Part shown: positions 35,634 to 45,059 of the stretch, piece by piece
Position numbering within the stretch: the stretch's first letter is position 1
Layout of the letters: each line of letters starts with the position of its first letter
NCBI RefSeq assembly: GCF_001405015.1
Contig: NZ_CYZX01000003.1
Coordinates: 163,782 to 227,781, forward strand
DNA length: 64,000 nucleotides
From: Clostridium disporicum
Lineage (GTDB): Bacteria > Bacillota > Clostridia > Clostridiales > Clostridiaceae
Reading direction: 5' to 3'
Program-made: the position numbers and the translations under genes
The notes under the pieces: model-generated
The model's input: the letters and a program-made list of their open reading frames with translations, nothing else
The model's database searches: none
Told to the model about the DNA's origin: nothing

Positions 35634-37262
35634 TTATTTTAATCTATACATTATAGCTTCATATGGTCTTAAAGTTAAATTTTCAAGAAGTGTACTAGAA
35701 TCATCATAGTTACTTAATAAAATTTCTGCAAAATTAAAATCATCATTAAGTCTAAAATTAACTGTATCGCAATAGAAATTACAAACTACTAATATTTTAT
35801 CTCCATTTAACTCTCTTATATAAGCAAAAATATTTTTATCTTCTGGACATACTAATTTATAATCTCCATAGATAATAGTATCATTATTCTTTCTTATTTC
35901 TATCAGTTTTTTATAATGATAGAATATTGAATTTTCATCTTCTAATGCTTTTTTCACATTTATTTCTTTATAATTTTTATTAACTGCAAGCCATGGTTTT
36001 CCTGTTGTAAATCCTGCATTTTCTGAATCATCCCATTGCATTGGAGTTCTAGCATTATCTCTTCCTTTAATGTATATAGAATTCATTATTTCTTCGTGAC
36101 TATATCCCTTTGAAATTCTATCCTTATACATATTTAATGTTTCTATATCATTATATTCATCAATATTTTCAAGTCTTATATTTGTCATTCCAATCTCTTC
36201 ACCTTGATAAATATATGGTGTTCCCTTCATTCCATGAAGAAGAGTTGCAAGCATCTTAGCACTTTCTACTCTATACTCTTTATCATTTCCCCATCTTGAA
36301 ACTATTCTTGGAAGGTCATGGTTATTCCAGAATAAACTATTCCATCCTTCACCTTCAAGTTCTGTTTGCCACTTAGATAATACCTTTTTAAGCTCTAATA
36401 AATCTAAAGGCTTAACATCCCATTTATCCTTACCTTCAATTTGATCTAATCCTATATGTTCAAATTGGAATACCATACTTAATTCTTTTCTTTCAGGGTT
36501 TGAGTAAAGCTTGGCTACTTCTGGAGTTGCTCCCCAAGTCTCTCCAACAGTTAATAAATCATTTCCCTCTAAAGCTGCCTTATTCATCTCTTGTAAGTAT
36601 TCATGAAGCTTGGGACCGTTACCGGTAATCATATCATCAGGCACTTTACCGATAAGGTCAATAACGTCCATTCTAAATCCACCGATACCTTTATCAATCC
36701 AGAAATTCATCATATCATAAACTTCTTTTCTAACCTTTTCATTTTCCCAATTTAAATCAGGTTGCTTTTTACTAAATAAATGTAAGTAATATTGCCCTGA
36801 CTCTTCATCATATTGCCATGCACTACCGCTGAAAGTTGAGCCTAAATCATTTGGTTCTTTACCATTAACAGGATCTCTCCAAATATAATAATCTCTATAT
36901 TCATTATCTTTAGATTTTTTAGCTTCTATAAACCATTTATGTTCATCAGATGTATGGTTAACAACTAAATCCATCACAATCTTAATATTTCTTTCCTTAG
37001 CTTCATTTAAAAGCCTGTCCATATCTTCCATAGTTCCAAATTCATCCATGATATCACAATAATCACTTATATCATATCCATTATCATCATTTGGAGATTT
37101 ATATACTGGACTAAGCCATATTACATCTATGCCTAATTCCTTAAGATAATCTAGCTTTTCTATTATTCCATTTATATCTCCTATCCCATCACCATTGCTA
37201 TCATTAAAGCTTCTTGGATATATTTGATATACCACTGAACTATGCCACCATTTTCTCTCCAT
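35634..37262 (-). CDS. GH13 alpha-glucosidase, oligo-1,6-glucosidase type
   Basis: A 542-residue cytoplasmic glycosidase. The four GH13 regions are DLVVNHTS, GGFRMDVIDLIG (nucleophile Asp near 200), VGETWG (acid/base Glu) and FWNNHDLPR (third Asp). The Val after the nucleophile Asp favours alpha-1,6 over alpha-1,4 bonds, as in oligo-1,6-glucosidase and dextran glucosidase; trehalose-6-phosphate hydrolase is less likely. The start is the ATG at 37262, five bases after AGGTGG; an upstream GTG overlaps the ribosome binding site. It is a single-gene unit with no transporter beside it. Confidence 0.9.
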   Translation of the reverse strand: MERKWWHSSVVYQIYPRSFNDSNGDGIGDINGIIEKLDYLKELGIDVIWLSPVYKSPNDDNGYDISDYCDIMDEFGTMEDMDRLLNEAKERNIKIVMDLVVNHTSDEHKWFIEAKKSKDNEYRDYYIWRDPVNGKEPNDLGSTFSGSAWQYDEESGQYYLHLFSKKQPDLNWENEKVRKEVYDMMNFWIDKGIGGFRMDVIDLIGKVPDDMITGNGPKLHEYLQEMNKAALEGNDLLTVGETWGATPEVAKLYSNPERKELSMVFQFEHIGLDQIEGKDKWDVKPLDLLELKKVLSKWQTELEGEGWNSLFWNNHDLPRIVSRWGNDKEYRVESAKMLATLLHGMKGTPYIYQGEEIGMTNIRLENIDEYNDIETLNMYKDRISKGYSHEEIMNSIYIKGRDNARTPMQWDDSENAGFTTGKPWLAVNKNYKEINVKKALEDENSIFYHYKKLIEIRKNNDTIIYGDYKLVCPEDKNIFAYIRELNGDKILVVCNFYCDTVNFRLNDDFNFAEILLSNYDDSSTLLENLTLRPYEAIMYRLK

Positions 37263-37429
37263 AACTTCCACCTCTCATTAATTAACATCCTTAATTTATT
37301 AAATATAGAAAATATTAATATTTATCTACAATAAAATTATATTATGTTTTTTTAATAAAGTCTATTTTTTATATATTTTCTAATACTACTAATCAAAAAT
37401 TCTGTAGCCTATGCTTGAACAGATATATC

Positions 37430-37537
37430 TTATGCACATGTTGCTATTATTATATCTATATTATTATCGTCAATATAAATACCTTCTTCCTTATAAGAAT
37501 AATCTAAAGTTTCTATTATTCCATCATATATATCCTG
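37430..37537 (-). pseudogene. Possible gene remnant in a 390-base gap
   Basis: The gap 37263-37654 holds no complete gene. On the minus strand a 35-codon open stretch without a start codon encodes an acidic, protein-like sequence (IYDGIIETLDYSYKEEGIYI in part) and ends in a stop codon. It may be what is left of a decayed gene, or chance. I do not recognise it. The rest of the gap is AT-rich and carries the promoter of the plus-strand nucleotidase gene (TATAAT at 37606-37611). Confidence 0.25.
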
Positions 37538-37654
37538 TTATTATTAATACCTATTCTTATATTTTATTAATCCTTTTCTTTACCCACTAATCATTAAAGA
37601 TATGATATAATTTATATGCTTATAAATTATAAATTTACTTTAAAAGAGGTACTT

Positions 37655-39172
37655 ATGATAAAAGAATTAAAGATTTATTTTACATCTGACCTTCACGGTT
37701 ATATTTATCCAACAGATTACATTGAAAAATCTAAAAAAAACATTGGATTATTAAATATTATTAATCAGTTCGATAAAGATGGGAACACTCTAATAATTGA
37801 TGGTGGAGATACTATACAAGGCTCACCATTTACAAATTATTTAAGTAACACAGAGTTTGAAGTACATCCAATAGCTTCTATTATGAATGAAGGTGGATAT
37901 GACTTTATAACTTTAGGTAACCACGATTTTAATTATGGTTTAGATTACTTAAAAAACTATTTAAGCAATTTAAATGCTACATGTCTTTGTGCCAATGTAG
38001 TAGATGAAACAGGAAACCTACCTATACTTCCATACAAAATTAAAACTATGGAAAATGGATTAAAAGTAGGTATAATTGGATTTACTACTGACTTTATAAA
38101 TAGATGGGAGCGTCCTGAAAATATAAAAGGCATAAATATTACAGATACTTTTGACTCAGTAAAAGAATATTTTGATGTTGTGAAAAAACAGTGTGATTTA
38201 ACTATAGGTATTTATCATGGTGGTTTTGAAAATGATTTAGACTCTCATAAAAAATTAAGTAATACAAAAGAAAACATTGCTTACAAAATTTGTGCTGAGT
38301 TTGATTTTGATATCCTTCTTACTGGACATCAACATATGTCTATAGCTAATATGAATCTTCATGGTACTCATATAGCTCAAACTCCTCATAATGGAAGTAA
38401 ATTCTTAAAGTTAAATCTTACTATAGATGATAATAATATAACTAAAATTACATCATCATTAGAAGCTGTAACTCTTAATCCAAATAAAGATATGTACGAA
38501 AAATTCTTATCTTTAGAAAATAAAGTTCAAGAGTGGCTAGATACACCTGTAGGTTTCTTAGATACAGAACTACAACCTACGGATCATTTACATATGGCTT
38601 TAAACGGATGTGCCTTAGCTAACTTTATAAATCAAATTCAACTTGAAACTAGTAATGCAGATATATCATGTACATCTTTTGCAAATGTGATAAAAGGTTT
38701 TGATAAAAATGTTACCGTAAGAGATATTATGTCAACTTATCCTTACCCAAATACATTAGTTATTCTTGAAGTAAATAGAGATATTCTAAAATCAGCATTA
38801 GAGAGATCTGCTAGTTATTTTGATAATAATAATGGTTGTGTAACAATATCAGAAAGCTTCCTTAAGCCAAAAGTTGAGCATTATAACTATGATTACTTTG
38901 CAAATATTGAGTATACTTTTGATTTAAATAAAGAAATAAATAATAGAGTTACTTCTATTAAATATAAAGGACAAGAATTATCAGATGGACAAGTACTTAG
39001 CTTAGTTATGAATAACTATAGAGCAAGTGGTGCTGGTGGATATGATTTCTATCAAAACTGTACTGTACTTAAAGAAATCTTAGTTGAAATGCCTGAAGTA
39101 ATTATTAACTACTTCAAAAGTAATTCAAACGTAAAGGTACATAAATCTACATATTTAAAAACTATTATTTAG
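37655..39172 (+). CDS. Cytoplasmic metallophosphatase/5'-nucleotidase
   Basis: A 505-residue two-domain enzyme of the UshA/5'-nucleotidase family. The N-terminal calcineurin-like domain shows SDLHGYIYP, DGGDTIQG, LGNHDFNYG and GHQH, the metal ligands. The C-terminal domain (from about 330) shows the substrate-binding STYPYPNTL and NNYRASGAGGYDF. Most family members are exported, but this one has no signal peptide. The start is the ATG at 37655 after AGAGGT. A second copy of the same type lies at 48188-49699. It converges on the phn operon across a shared terminator. Confidence 0.9.
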   Translation: MIKELKIYFTSDLHGYIYPTDYIEKSKKNIGLLNIINQFDKDGNTLIIDGGDTIQGSPFTNYLSNTEFEVHPIASIMNEGGYDFITLGNHDFNYGLDYLKNYLSNLNATCLCANVVDETGNLPILPYKIKTMENGLKVGIIGFTTDFINRWERPENIKGINITDTFDSVKEYFDVVKKQCDLTIGIYHGGFENDLDSHKKLSNTKENIAYKICAEFDFDILLTGHQHMSIANMNLHGTHIAQTPHNGSKFLKLNLTIDDNNITKITSSLEAVTLNPNKDMYEKFLSLENKVQEWLDTPVGFLDTELQPTDHLHMALNGCALANFINQIQLETSNADISCTSFANVIKGFDKNVTVRDIMSTYPYPNTLVILEVNRDILKSALERSASYFDNNNGCVTISESFLKPKVEHYNYDYFANIEYTFDLNKEINNRVTSIKYKGQELSDGQVLSLVMNNYRASGAGGYDFYQNCTVLKEILVEMPEVIINYFKSNSNVKVHKSTYLKTII

Positions 39173-39184
39173 TTAAAAGTAAAA

Positions 39185-39247
39185 AGAGTTAAAAATTGTA
39201 TAAATAACAAATATTAAATTTATTATTTCGTACTAATTTTTAACTCT
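39185..39247. terminator. Shared terminator between the nucleotidase gene and the phn operon
   Basis: A 13-bp stem (AGAGTTAAAAATT and its complement) encloses a loop of about 37 bases between two convergent genes. The long loop makes it a weaker candidate than the other terminators here. Confidence 0.55.
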
Positions 39248-39269
39248 CTATCTTTAATTTTTAACTTAC

Positions 39270-40076
39270 TTATCCTCTAGTAAGCTTAGTTCTTATCTTA
39301 GTTGAAAGTATCTCTACTATTAATACTAAAATTACTAATCCACAAAGAATAGCTCCAACTTCATCCCAGTTAAATGCATTCATTGCAAATATTAATGGTG
39401 CACCTATACCTCCAGCTCCAACTAATCCTAATACAGAGGCATCTTTTATATTTATTTCAAATCTATATATAGCTGTAGATATGAAATCAGTGAATAATTG
39501 TGGAAGTATACCATATCTGATTTTATCAAAAGTATTACATCCTGCAGCATCTAAAGATTCTAAAATTTTTATATCTAAATCTTCAATTGATTCAATAAAT
39601 AGCTTAGATATCATTCCAATAGATATAACTGATACTGTAAGAACACCTGCAAATGCACCAGGCCCAGTTACACGAATAAACATTAATCCATAAACAAATG
39701 CTGGGAATGTTCTAAGTGCTGCTATAGTAAATAATCCTATTTTACTTATCCACTTAGGCATTAAATTACTAGCTGATATAAAAGCTAATGGTATTGCTAA
39801 TATTGTTCCTATTAATGTACCAATTAGCGCTATACAAACAGTTTCTAATAATAAAGCTGGAACCCCTGCCTTAAAATCAAGTAACATCTCCATATCAGGG
39901 TGTAATATACCTGAAACTACATTTTTAGCAATTTCAATACCATTTCCCTTTATTCCACTAAAAGCTATTCCCTTAGAAGCCCATACTATTACAAGTACAA
40001 CAAATAATACAGTTAGGGCTTTGTGTATCCACATATTTGGTTGTTTTTCTAATTGTTTTTTAACTGTTAACTCCAT
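39270..40076 (-). CDS. phnE: Phosphonate-type ABC transporter permease, second
   Basis: A 268-residue membrane protein with about six spans and the permease coupling motif near residue 190 (ESLDAAGCNTFDKIRYG, the EAA loop). It is the last gene of the phnD-C-E-E operon, two bases after the first phnE stop codon. PhnE pairs form the channel for phosphonate, phosphite or related oxyanions. Confidence 0.9.
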   Translation of the reverse strand: MELTVKKQLEKQPNMWIHKALTVLFVVLVIVWASKGIAFSGIKGNGIEIAKNVVSGILHPDMEMLLDFKAGVPALLLETVCIALIGTLIGTILAIPLAFISASNLMPKWISKIGLFTIAALRTFPAFVYGLMFIRVTGPGAFAGVLTVSVISIGMISKLFIESIEDLDIKILESLDAAGCNTFDKIRYGILPQLFTDFISTAIYRFEINIKDASVLGLVGAGGIGAPLIFAMNAFNWDEVGAILCGLVILVLIVEILSTKIRTKLTRG

Positions 40077-40077
40077 A

Positions 40078-40902
40078 TTACCCTAACCTTTCTCTTATGT
40101 ATTTACTTCCATTTTCTATAATTACAACTGTAATGAATAACATAACAAGGATCATCCCTACCTTATCATATTCTCTCCATCCAATCTTTTCATTTAAAAT
40201 AAGACCAATACCACCAGCACCTACATATCCAAGTATTGCAGCTGCTCTAACGTTTATTTCTAAACTATAAAGGCAAATTGATAAGTATGATGGCATTATT
40301 TGAGGCATTATTGAACCAACAAAAGCTTTAACTCTTGTTGCTCCCACTGCTTCCATAGCTTCAAAAGGTCCCATATCAACAGTTTCTATTTTTTCATATA
40401 ACATTTTAGTAACAATACCAAATGTAAAAATTGATATAGCTACAGTACCAGCAAAAGTACCTAAACCAAATATATAAGTTGATATTAAAGCAATAATTAA
40501 TGTTGGTAATGTTCTTGTAATACTCATTATAACTCTGATTAAATTTAAAACTATCTTAGATTTATTAATGTTTACAGAACACATCATCGCAAATGGGATT
40601 GCTATAAAACTACCAATCATCGATCCTAAAACAGAAATTTTAACAGTTTCCACTAAAGGAGGAATAACTGACTTTATATAACTAAAATCTGGTGGGAACA
40701 TATCTTTTAAGATTACAAAAAATTCATTTCCCCTCTTAACTATAGTTTCAAACTTAAATCCAGTTACATCACCTGCAATAATTAAAGCTATTACTAGTCC
40801 AATTATCACAAAAGGTGCTATTGGTGTTGGAGGTTGCATTTCTTTCCCATTATTTAAAACTATTTTTTTAGGCTTAAATATACTTTTAATCTTTTCTAAC
40901 AT
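40078..40902 (-). CDS. phnE: Phosphonate-type ABC transporter permease, first
   Basis: A 274-residue membrane protein with a longer cytoplasmic N-terminus, about six spans and an EAA loop (EAMEAVGATRVKAFVGS). It is clearly related to the following phnE gene but is not a copy. The gap to phnC is only four bases, which supports one transcript. Confidence 0.9.
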   Translation of the reverse strand: MLEKIKSIFKPKKIVLNNGKEMQPPTPIAPFVIIGLVIALIIAGDVTGFKFETIVKRGNEFFVILKDMFPPDFSYIKSVIPPLVETVKISVLGSMIGSFIAIPFAMMCSVNINKSKIVLNLIRVIMSITRTLPTLIIALISTYIFGLGTFAGTVAISIFTFGIVTKMLYEKIETVDMGPFEAMEAVGATRVKAFVGSIMPQIMPSYLSICLYSLEINVRAAAILGYVGAGGIGLILNEKIGWREYDKVGMILVMLFITVVIIENGSKYIRERLG

Positions 40903-40906
40903 GCTT

Positions 40907-41671
40907 TTAAGCCCCCATTACTTCATCTTCAGCTAACTCACGGCCGTATATTTGTTTTAAGATTTCACTATCAACATCTTTCGCTGGTCCATCATATACT
41001 ATTTCCCCTGCTTTTATTCCAATAACTCTGTCTGCATATTTTAATGCTAAATCTACATGATGGATATTAATTAATACTGACATATTTAATTCTTTATTAA
41101 TCTTTTTAAAATCATCCATAACTTGTGTTGCAGTTATAGGGTCTAGAGCTGCAACTGGTTCATCTGCAAGAATTATTTCAGGTTTTTGCGCTAATGTTCT
41201 AGCTAAAGCTACTCTTTGTTGCTGTCCCCCAGAAAGTTGATCTGCTCTAACATAAGATTTATCTAGTATACCAACTTTGTCTAAAGCTTCTAATGCTATA
41301 ACCTTATCCTCCTTAGAGTATAATCCTATAATAGATTTCCATAATGGCATATCTGGCACTCTTGAAGTTAATACGTTATTTATTACTGTAGTTCTAGTTA
41401 CCAAGTTAAATGATTGGAAAACCATTCCAACCTTACGTCTAAATTTTCTTAATTCTTTTCCTTTTAAATCATTTACTTCTTGTCCATTTACAGTTAATGA
41501 TCCTTCACTAATATCATGCATTCTATTAATTGTTCTTAATAATGTTGACTTACCAGCTCCTGATAAACCTATTATTGCCACAAATTCACCTTGATTTATT
41601 TCAAGCGATATATTTTTTAATGCATGTAATCCATTTGGATAAAATTTATTTACCTTATCAAACTTAATCAC
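40907..41671 (-). CDS. phnC: Phosphonate-type ABC transporter ATP-binding protein
   Basis: A 254-residue ATPase with Walker A GLSGAGKST (about 34-42), signature LSGGQQQRVALAR, Walker B ILADEP and the switch His in NIHHVDLA. The closest named family is PhnC. It powers uptake with the two PhnE permeases. A strong palindrome separates it from phnD upstream. Confidence 0.92.
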   Translation of the reverse strand: MIKFDKVNKFYPNGLHALKNISLEINQGEFVAIIGLSGAGKSTLLRTINRMHDISEGSLTVNGQEVNDLKGKELRKFRRKVGMVFQSFNLVTRTTVINNVLTSRVPDMPLWKSIIGLYSKEDKVIALEALDKVGILDKSYVRADQLSGGQQQRVALARTLAQKPEIILADEPVAALDPITATQVMDDFKKINKELNMSVLINIHHVDLALKYADRVIGIKAGEIVYDGPAKDVDSEILKQIYGRELAEDEVMGA

Positions 41672-41735
41672 TAGTTTCCCTCTTTCCCATTTTCATGATA
41701 TTTATGAATATTTTTCTTGTTTGCTCTTTATACAC

Positions 41736-41767
41736 AAAATGAGTTCATGCTAGCATGAACTCATTTT
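41736..41767 (-). terminator. Hairpin between phnD and phnC
   Basis: A perfect 32-base palindrome (arms AAAATGAGTTCATGCT) lies 10 bases after the phnD stop codon. With TTTT on the minus strand it resembles an intrinsic terminator, yet phnC and both phnE genes follow with no clear promoter. It probably works as a partial terminator or an mRNA-stabilising end that gives more binding protein than permease. Confidence 0.7.
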
Positions 41768-41776
41768 TATTAATTA

Positions 41777-42787
41777 TTACTGCATAGATTTAATTAATTC
41801 TTGCGCAGCTCTTTCTCCATCATAGTTAGCATCATCAGCTATTTGATAACCTTTATGACTATAAATAGAAATAATTTCTTGACCTTCTTCTGTGTTACCG
41901 ATATTAATGAAAGCTTGTTGTATAGCTTCCTTTAATTCAGGAGTCATTGAAGCATCTTTAGTTACTGATATAGTATCGTTATATATCCCATCAGTTACAC
42001 CTATTATGTTTGTTTCTTCCCAGATTGAAGCTGTTCTTCCAAAATCAGAAGTCCATTTTTCAACATTGTCTAAACGAGCATCTGCGTATGTTACCATTAC
42101 GTCAATTTGTCCGCTTGCTAATTGAGTGAATGCTGTAGTGTAATTATCTAATGCTACCTTACTTTGTAAATCAGTTATTGATATACCAAAGTTATCTTGT
42201 AGCCATAAGCTTGGATATATGTATCCTGCTGGTGAAGTTGTATTTGATGAAACTCCCCATGTAGCACTTTGAATATCTTCTAAAGTTAACTCTTCACCAT
42301 TATTTATTTTAGCAGCTAATTCTTGACCTTTTTCACTTGGTCCAGCAATTACTAGTGCTCTATAATAAGTTACTTGCTCATCTGTATTTTCTGTTGGAGC
42401 TGTATTCCAATCTGCAGCGTTCTCTGAATCATGGCTTAAACCAAATCTAGTTGCTGTTAATGCAACATCTACACCATCATCATATAATACATAAGTCCCA
42501 CCTGGGATAAATCCAACTTGAGCTGTTCCTGATGATAAAGCTTCTCCAACTGCCTCAAAGCTTGTCCCAACTACAATTTTAACATTATTAAATTCATATC
42601 CTAATCCAGCTAATTCTGTCTTTAACATTTCTGATAAAGGTGCTGTAGCTGTTTGGATTTCTTCAGGATTTCTTGATGGTACAAAGTATACAACTAATTC
42701 GTCATTAGATGCTTCACTTGAACCACACCCAATTAACATTGACATACTTAATACTAATACTGTAAGTAATGCAAATAATTTTTTCAT
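41777..42787 (-). CDS. phnD: Phosphonate-type substrate-binding lipoprotein
   Basis: A 336-residue surface lipoprotein with lipobox LIGC (Cys near residue 21) and the PhnD-type fold: VVYFVPSRNPEEI at the start, GTAQVGFIPGGTYV and SGQIDVMVTYADA in the body. The start is the ATG at 42787, six bases after GAGGAGA; in-frame ATG codons further upstream precede the ribosome binding site. PhnD binds phosphonates, phosphite or hypophosphite. No C-P lyase or phosphonatase gene is in the window, so the true ligand is uncertain. Confidence 0.9.
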   Translation of the reverse strand: MKKLFALLTVLVLSMSMLIGCGSSEASNDELVVYFVPSRNPEEIQTATAPLSEMLKTELAGLGYEFNNVKIVVGTSFEAVGEALSSGTAQVGFIPGGTYVLYDDGVDVALTATRFGLSHDSENAADWNTAPTENTDEQVTYYRALVIAGPSEKGQELAAKINNGEELTLEDIQSATWGVSSNTTSPAGYIYPSLWLQDNFGISITDLQSKVALDNYTTAFTQLASGQIDVMVTYADARLDNVEKWTSDFGRTASIWEETNIIGVTDGIYNDTISVTKDASMTPELKEAIQQAFINIGNTEEGQEIISIYSHKGYQIADDANYDGERAAQELIKSMQ

Positions 42788-42937
42788 TTTGCTTCTCCTC
42801 ATACTGTCTAATTTTTTCAGCATTATTATAGCATAATTCGATGAATTTTCCACTATTTTATTGTTTTTTTACAAAATTTTAACCTTTATGTTATACTATT
42901 TCTAGTAAAGATAAAATAAATACTTAATAATTCATAC

Positions 42938-42970
42938 AAAAAGAAGCCATCCTTAAGATGACTTCTTTTT
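42938..42970. terminator. Terminator after the first hcp gene
   Basis: A stem AAAAAGAAGCCATC/GATGACTTCTTTTT with one mismatch and a 5-base loop gives T-runs on both strands. It ends the hcp transcript on the minus strand. The remaining bases of 42788-43043 hold the phnD promoter region. Confidence 0.85.
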
Positions 42971-43043
42971 TTACAATATAATTAAATATCCTTAAATCTG
43001 ATATGAAAATTTTCCTACCAAAACGTAAAATTCGAAGTATAAT

Positions 43044-44765
43044 TTATTCTAAAAACATTTTTAAATCATCTTCAACATTTGTTATTCCACCGATTCCAAA
43101 GTTTTCAACAAGTACTTTAGCTACATTTGGTGAAAGGAACGCTGGTAAAGTTGGTCCTAAGTGAATATTCTTTACTCCTAAGTATAATAGTGATAATAAT
43201 ACTATTACAGCTTTTTGTTCATACCATGCAATATTAAATGCTATTGGTAATTCATTTATATCTTGTAATTCAAATACTTCTTTTAATTTTAACGCAATTA
43301 AAGCTAATGAGTATGAATCGTTACATTGTCCTGCATCTAATACTCTTGGAATTCCGTTTATATCTCCTAAATCTAATTTATTATACTTATATTTTGCACA
43401 TCCTGCAGTTAAGATTACTGTATCTTTTGGTAATGCTTTTGCAAAATCAGTATAGTAGTTTCTTGACTTAGCTCTTCCGTCACATCCAGCCATAACGAAG
43501 AATTTCTTTATAGCTCCAGTTTTAACAGCTTCAACAACTTGGTCTGCTAATGCAAATACTTGGTTGTGAGCGAATCCACCGATTATTTCTCCTCTTTCAA
43601 TTTCTGTTGGAGCTTTACACTTCTTAGCTTGTTCAATTATTTCTGAGAAATCTTTATTATCTTCACTTTCTCCCTTAATATGCTTAACACCTGCAAATCC
43701 TGCTGCTCCAGTTGTATATAATCTATCCTTATAGCTATCCTTTGGTGGTACTATACAGTTAGTAGTCATAAGGATTGGTCCGTTAAAGCTTTCAAACTCT
43801 TCTTTTTGTTTCCACCATGCATTTCCATAGTTTCCTGCAAAGTGTGAATACTTCTTAAATGCTGGATAGTAGTGAGCTGGTAACATTTCTGAGTGAGTAT
43901 ATACATCAACTCCTGTACCTTCAGTTTGCTTTAATAATAATTCTAAATCTTTTAAATCATGTCCTGATACAAGTATTCCTGGATTATTTCTTACACCGAT
44001 ATTAACCTTAGTTATTTCTGGATGTCCATAAGTTCCAGTATTAGCCGAATCTAATAGAGCCATACCGTCTACTCCAACCTTACCAGTTTCTAAAGTTAAA
44101 GCTATAAGCTCGTCTATGCTTAATGAATCATCTAAAGTTTTAGCTAAAGTTGACTGCATAAATGCATTTATATCTTCACTATCATATCCTAAAGCATTCG
44201 CATGTTTCATATATGCAGACATACCTTTTAGTCCATATATGATAAGTTCTCTTAAGCTTCTTATATCTTCATCTTTAGTTGCAAGTACACCTACAGTAAT
44301 TGATTTCTCATCAAATATCTTATCTATATTTACTTCTTCTGTTCCACTTCCTAATACAGCATTTTTAATCTTAGAAAGTATTCCTACCTTGTTATCAATT
44401 TCTTTGTTTGAAGTTGCATTCCATAATGCAGCTTCTGATAAATTAGTTTTATTTTCTAAAGTAGCTAATAACTCTTCTTTAGTTCTTAAAGTTTCTTTAA
44501 CTCTCTCATAGAAAACTTCATCATCAAAGTTTGCATTAGTTATAGTTGTAAATAAATTTATAGTTATTAAATGGTTAACTTGTCCATCTATTTTCTTACC
44601 TTCAGCTCTTAATCTCGTAGTTACCTCTGATAATCCTTTAGTTGTATATATCAATAAATCTTGCATTCTAGCTAAATCAGGTGATTTACCACACACTCCA
44701 AATTGAGTACATCCAGTACATCCTGCTGTTTCTTGACATTGAAAGCAAAACATCTTATTTTCCAT
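43044..44765 (-). CDS. hcp: Hydroxylamine reductase (hybrid-cluster protein), class I
   Basis: A 573-residue cytoplasmic protein. The N-terminal CxxC-x8-C-x5-C motif (MFCFQCQETAG...C...C) binds a 4Fe-4S cluster. All expected hybrid-cluster ligands are present: SGHDLKDLE, THSEMLP, TTNC, AGCDG, TAGCAKYK, DAGQCND and WYEQKAV. Hcp reduces hydroxylamine, nitric oxide or related species and protects against nitrosative stress. GGAGG precedes the start. A GTAAC-N4-GTTAC dyad lies 69 bases upstream. A second hcp gene lies at 46296-47969. Confidence 0.95.
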   Translation of the reverse strand: MENKMFCFQCQETAGCTGCTQFGVCGKSPDLARMQDLLIYTTKGLSEVTTRLRAEGKKIDGQVNHLITINLFTTITNANFDDEVFYERVKETLRTKEELLATLENKTNLSEAALWNATSNKEIDNKVGILSKIKNAVLGSGTEEVNIDKIFDEKSITVGVLATKDEDIRSLRELIIYGLKGMSAYMKHANALGYDSEDINAFMQSTLAKTLDDSLSIDELIALTLETGKVGVDGMALLDSANTGTYGHPEITKVNIGVRNNPGILVSGHDLKDLELLLKQTEGTGVDVYTHSEMLPAHYYPAFKKYSHFAGNYGNAWWKQKEEFESFNGPILMTTNCIVPPKDSYKDRLYTTGAAGFAGVKHIKGESEDNKDFSEIIEQAKKCKAPTEIERGEIIGGFAHNQVFALADQVVEAVKTGAIKKFFVMAGCDGRAKSRNYYTDFAKALPKDTVILTAGCAKYKYNKLDLGDINGIPRVLDAGQCNDSYSLALIALKLKEVFELQDINELPIAFNIAWYEQKAVIVLLSLLYLGVKNIHLGPTLPAFLSPNVAKVLVENFGIGGITNVEDDLKMFLE

Positions 44766-44833
44766 CTTTATTCCTCCAAAGTTTAAATATTTATTTTACA
44801 TGCACATTTTACATTTTATTTTGATAATTTTCA

Positions 44834-44847
44834 GTAACATTTGTTAC
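44834..44847. promoter_or_regulatory. GTAAC-N4-GTTAC dyad upstream of hcp
   Basis: GTAACATTTGTTAC is a perfect 5-bp dyad with a 4-base centre, the size of a Crp/Fnr-type site. The same dyad stands before the hemerythrin operon at 46069. I recall a similar motif proposed for HcpR in clostridia. It lies between the DUF1858 gene and hcp and so could give hcp its own regulated promoter. Confidence 0.65.
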
Positions 44848-44859
44848 GCATTTTAAATT

Positions 44860-45051
44860 TTATAAATTATTTAATTTTTCTAATACTTCTTCTAAATTTA
44901 ATCCATGAATGCTACAAGCTTGTTCTAATGATTCAACTCTTGCTGATGGGCATCCTAAGCACCCCATACCAAATCCCATTAAAACATCTGCTGCCTTAAA
45001 ATTTATATCTAAAATTTCACCTATTGTCATATCTTTATTTATCATTATCAA
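44860..45051 (-). CDS. DUF1858 hybrid-cluster-associated redox protein
   Basis: A 63-residue protein of the DUF1858 family, 'hybrid cluster protein-associated redox disulfide domain' (TIGR03980). The signature GFGMGCLGCPSARVESLEQA has the CxxC pair. It follows the cupin gene by 8 bases and precedes hcp by 94. The association with hcp genes is known across anaerobes; the job may be to pass electrons or help assemble the cluster. Confidence 0.9.
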   Translation of the reverse strand: MIMINKDMTIGEILDINFKAADVLMGFGMGCLGCPSARVESLEQACSIHGLNLEEVLEKLNNL

Positions 45052-45059
45052 TTCACTCC

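Noticed and set aside
42788..42937. Riboswitch or operator upstream of phnD
   Set aside because: I saw only AT-rich promoter-like DNA and no dyad beyond the hcp terminator.
44116..44511. A 131-codon plus-strand reading frame inside hcp
   Set aside because: Antisense shadow of a fully conserved enzyme; the product has no recognisable feature.
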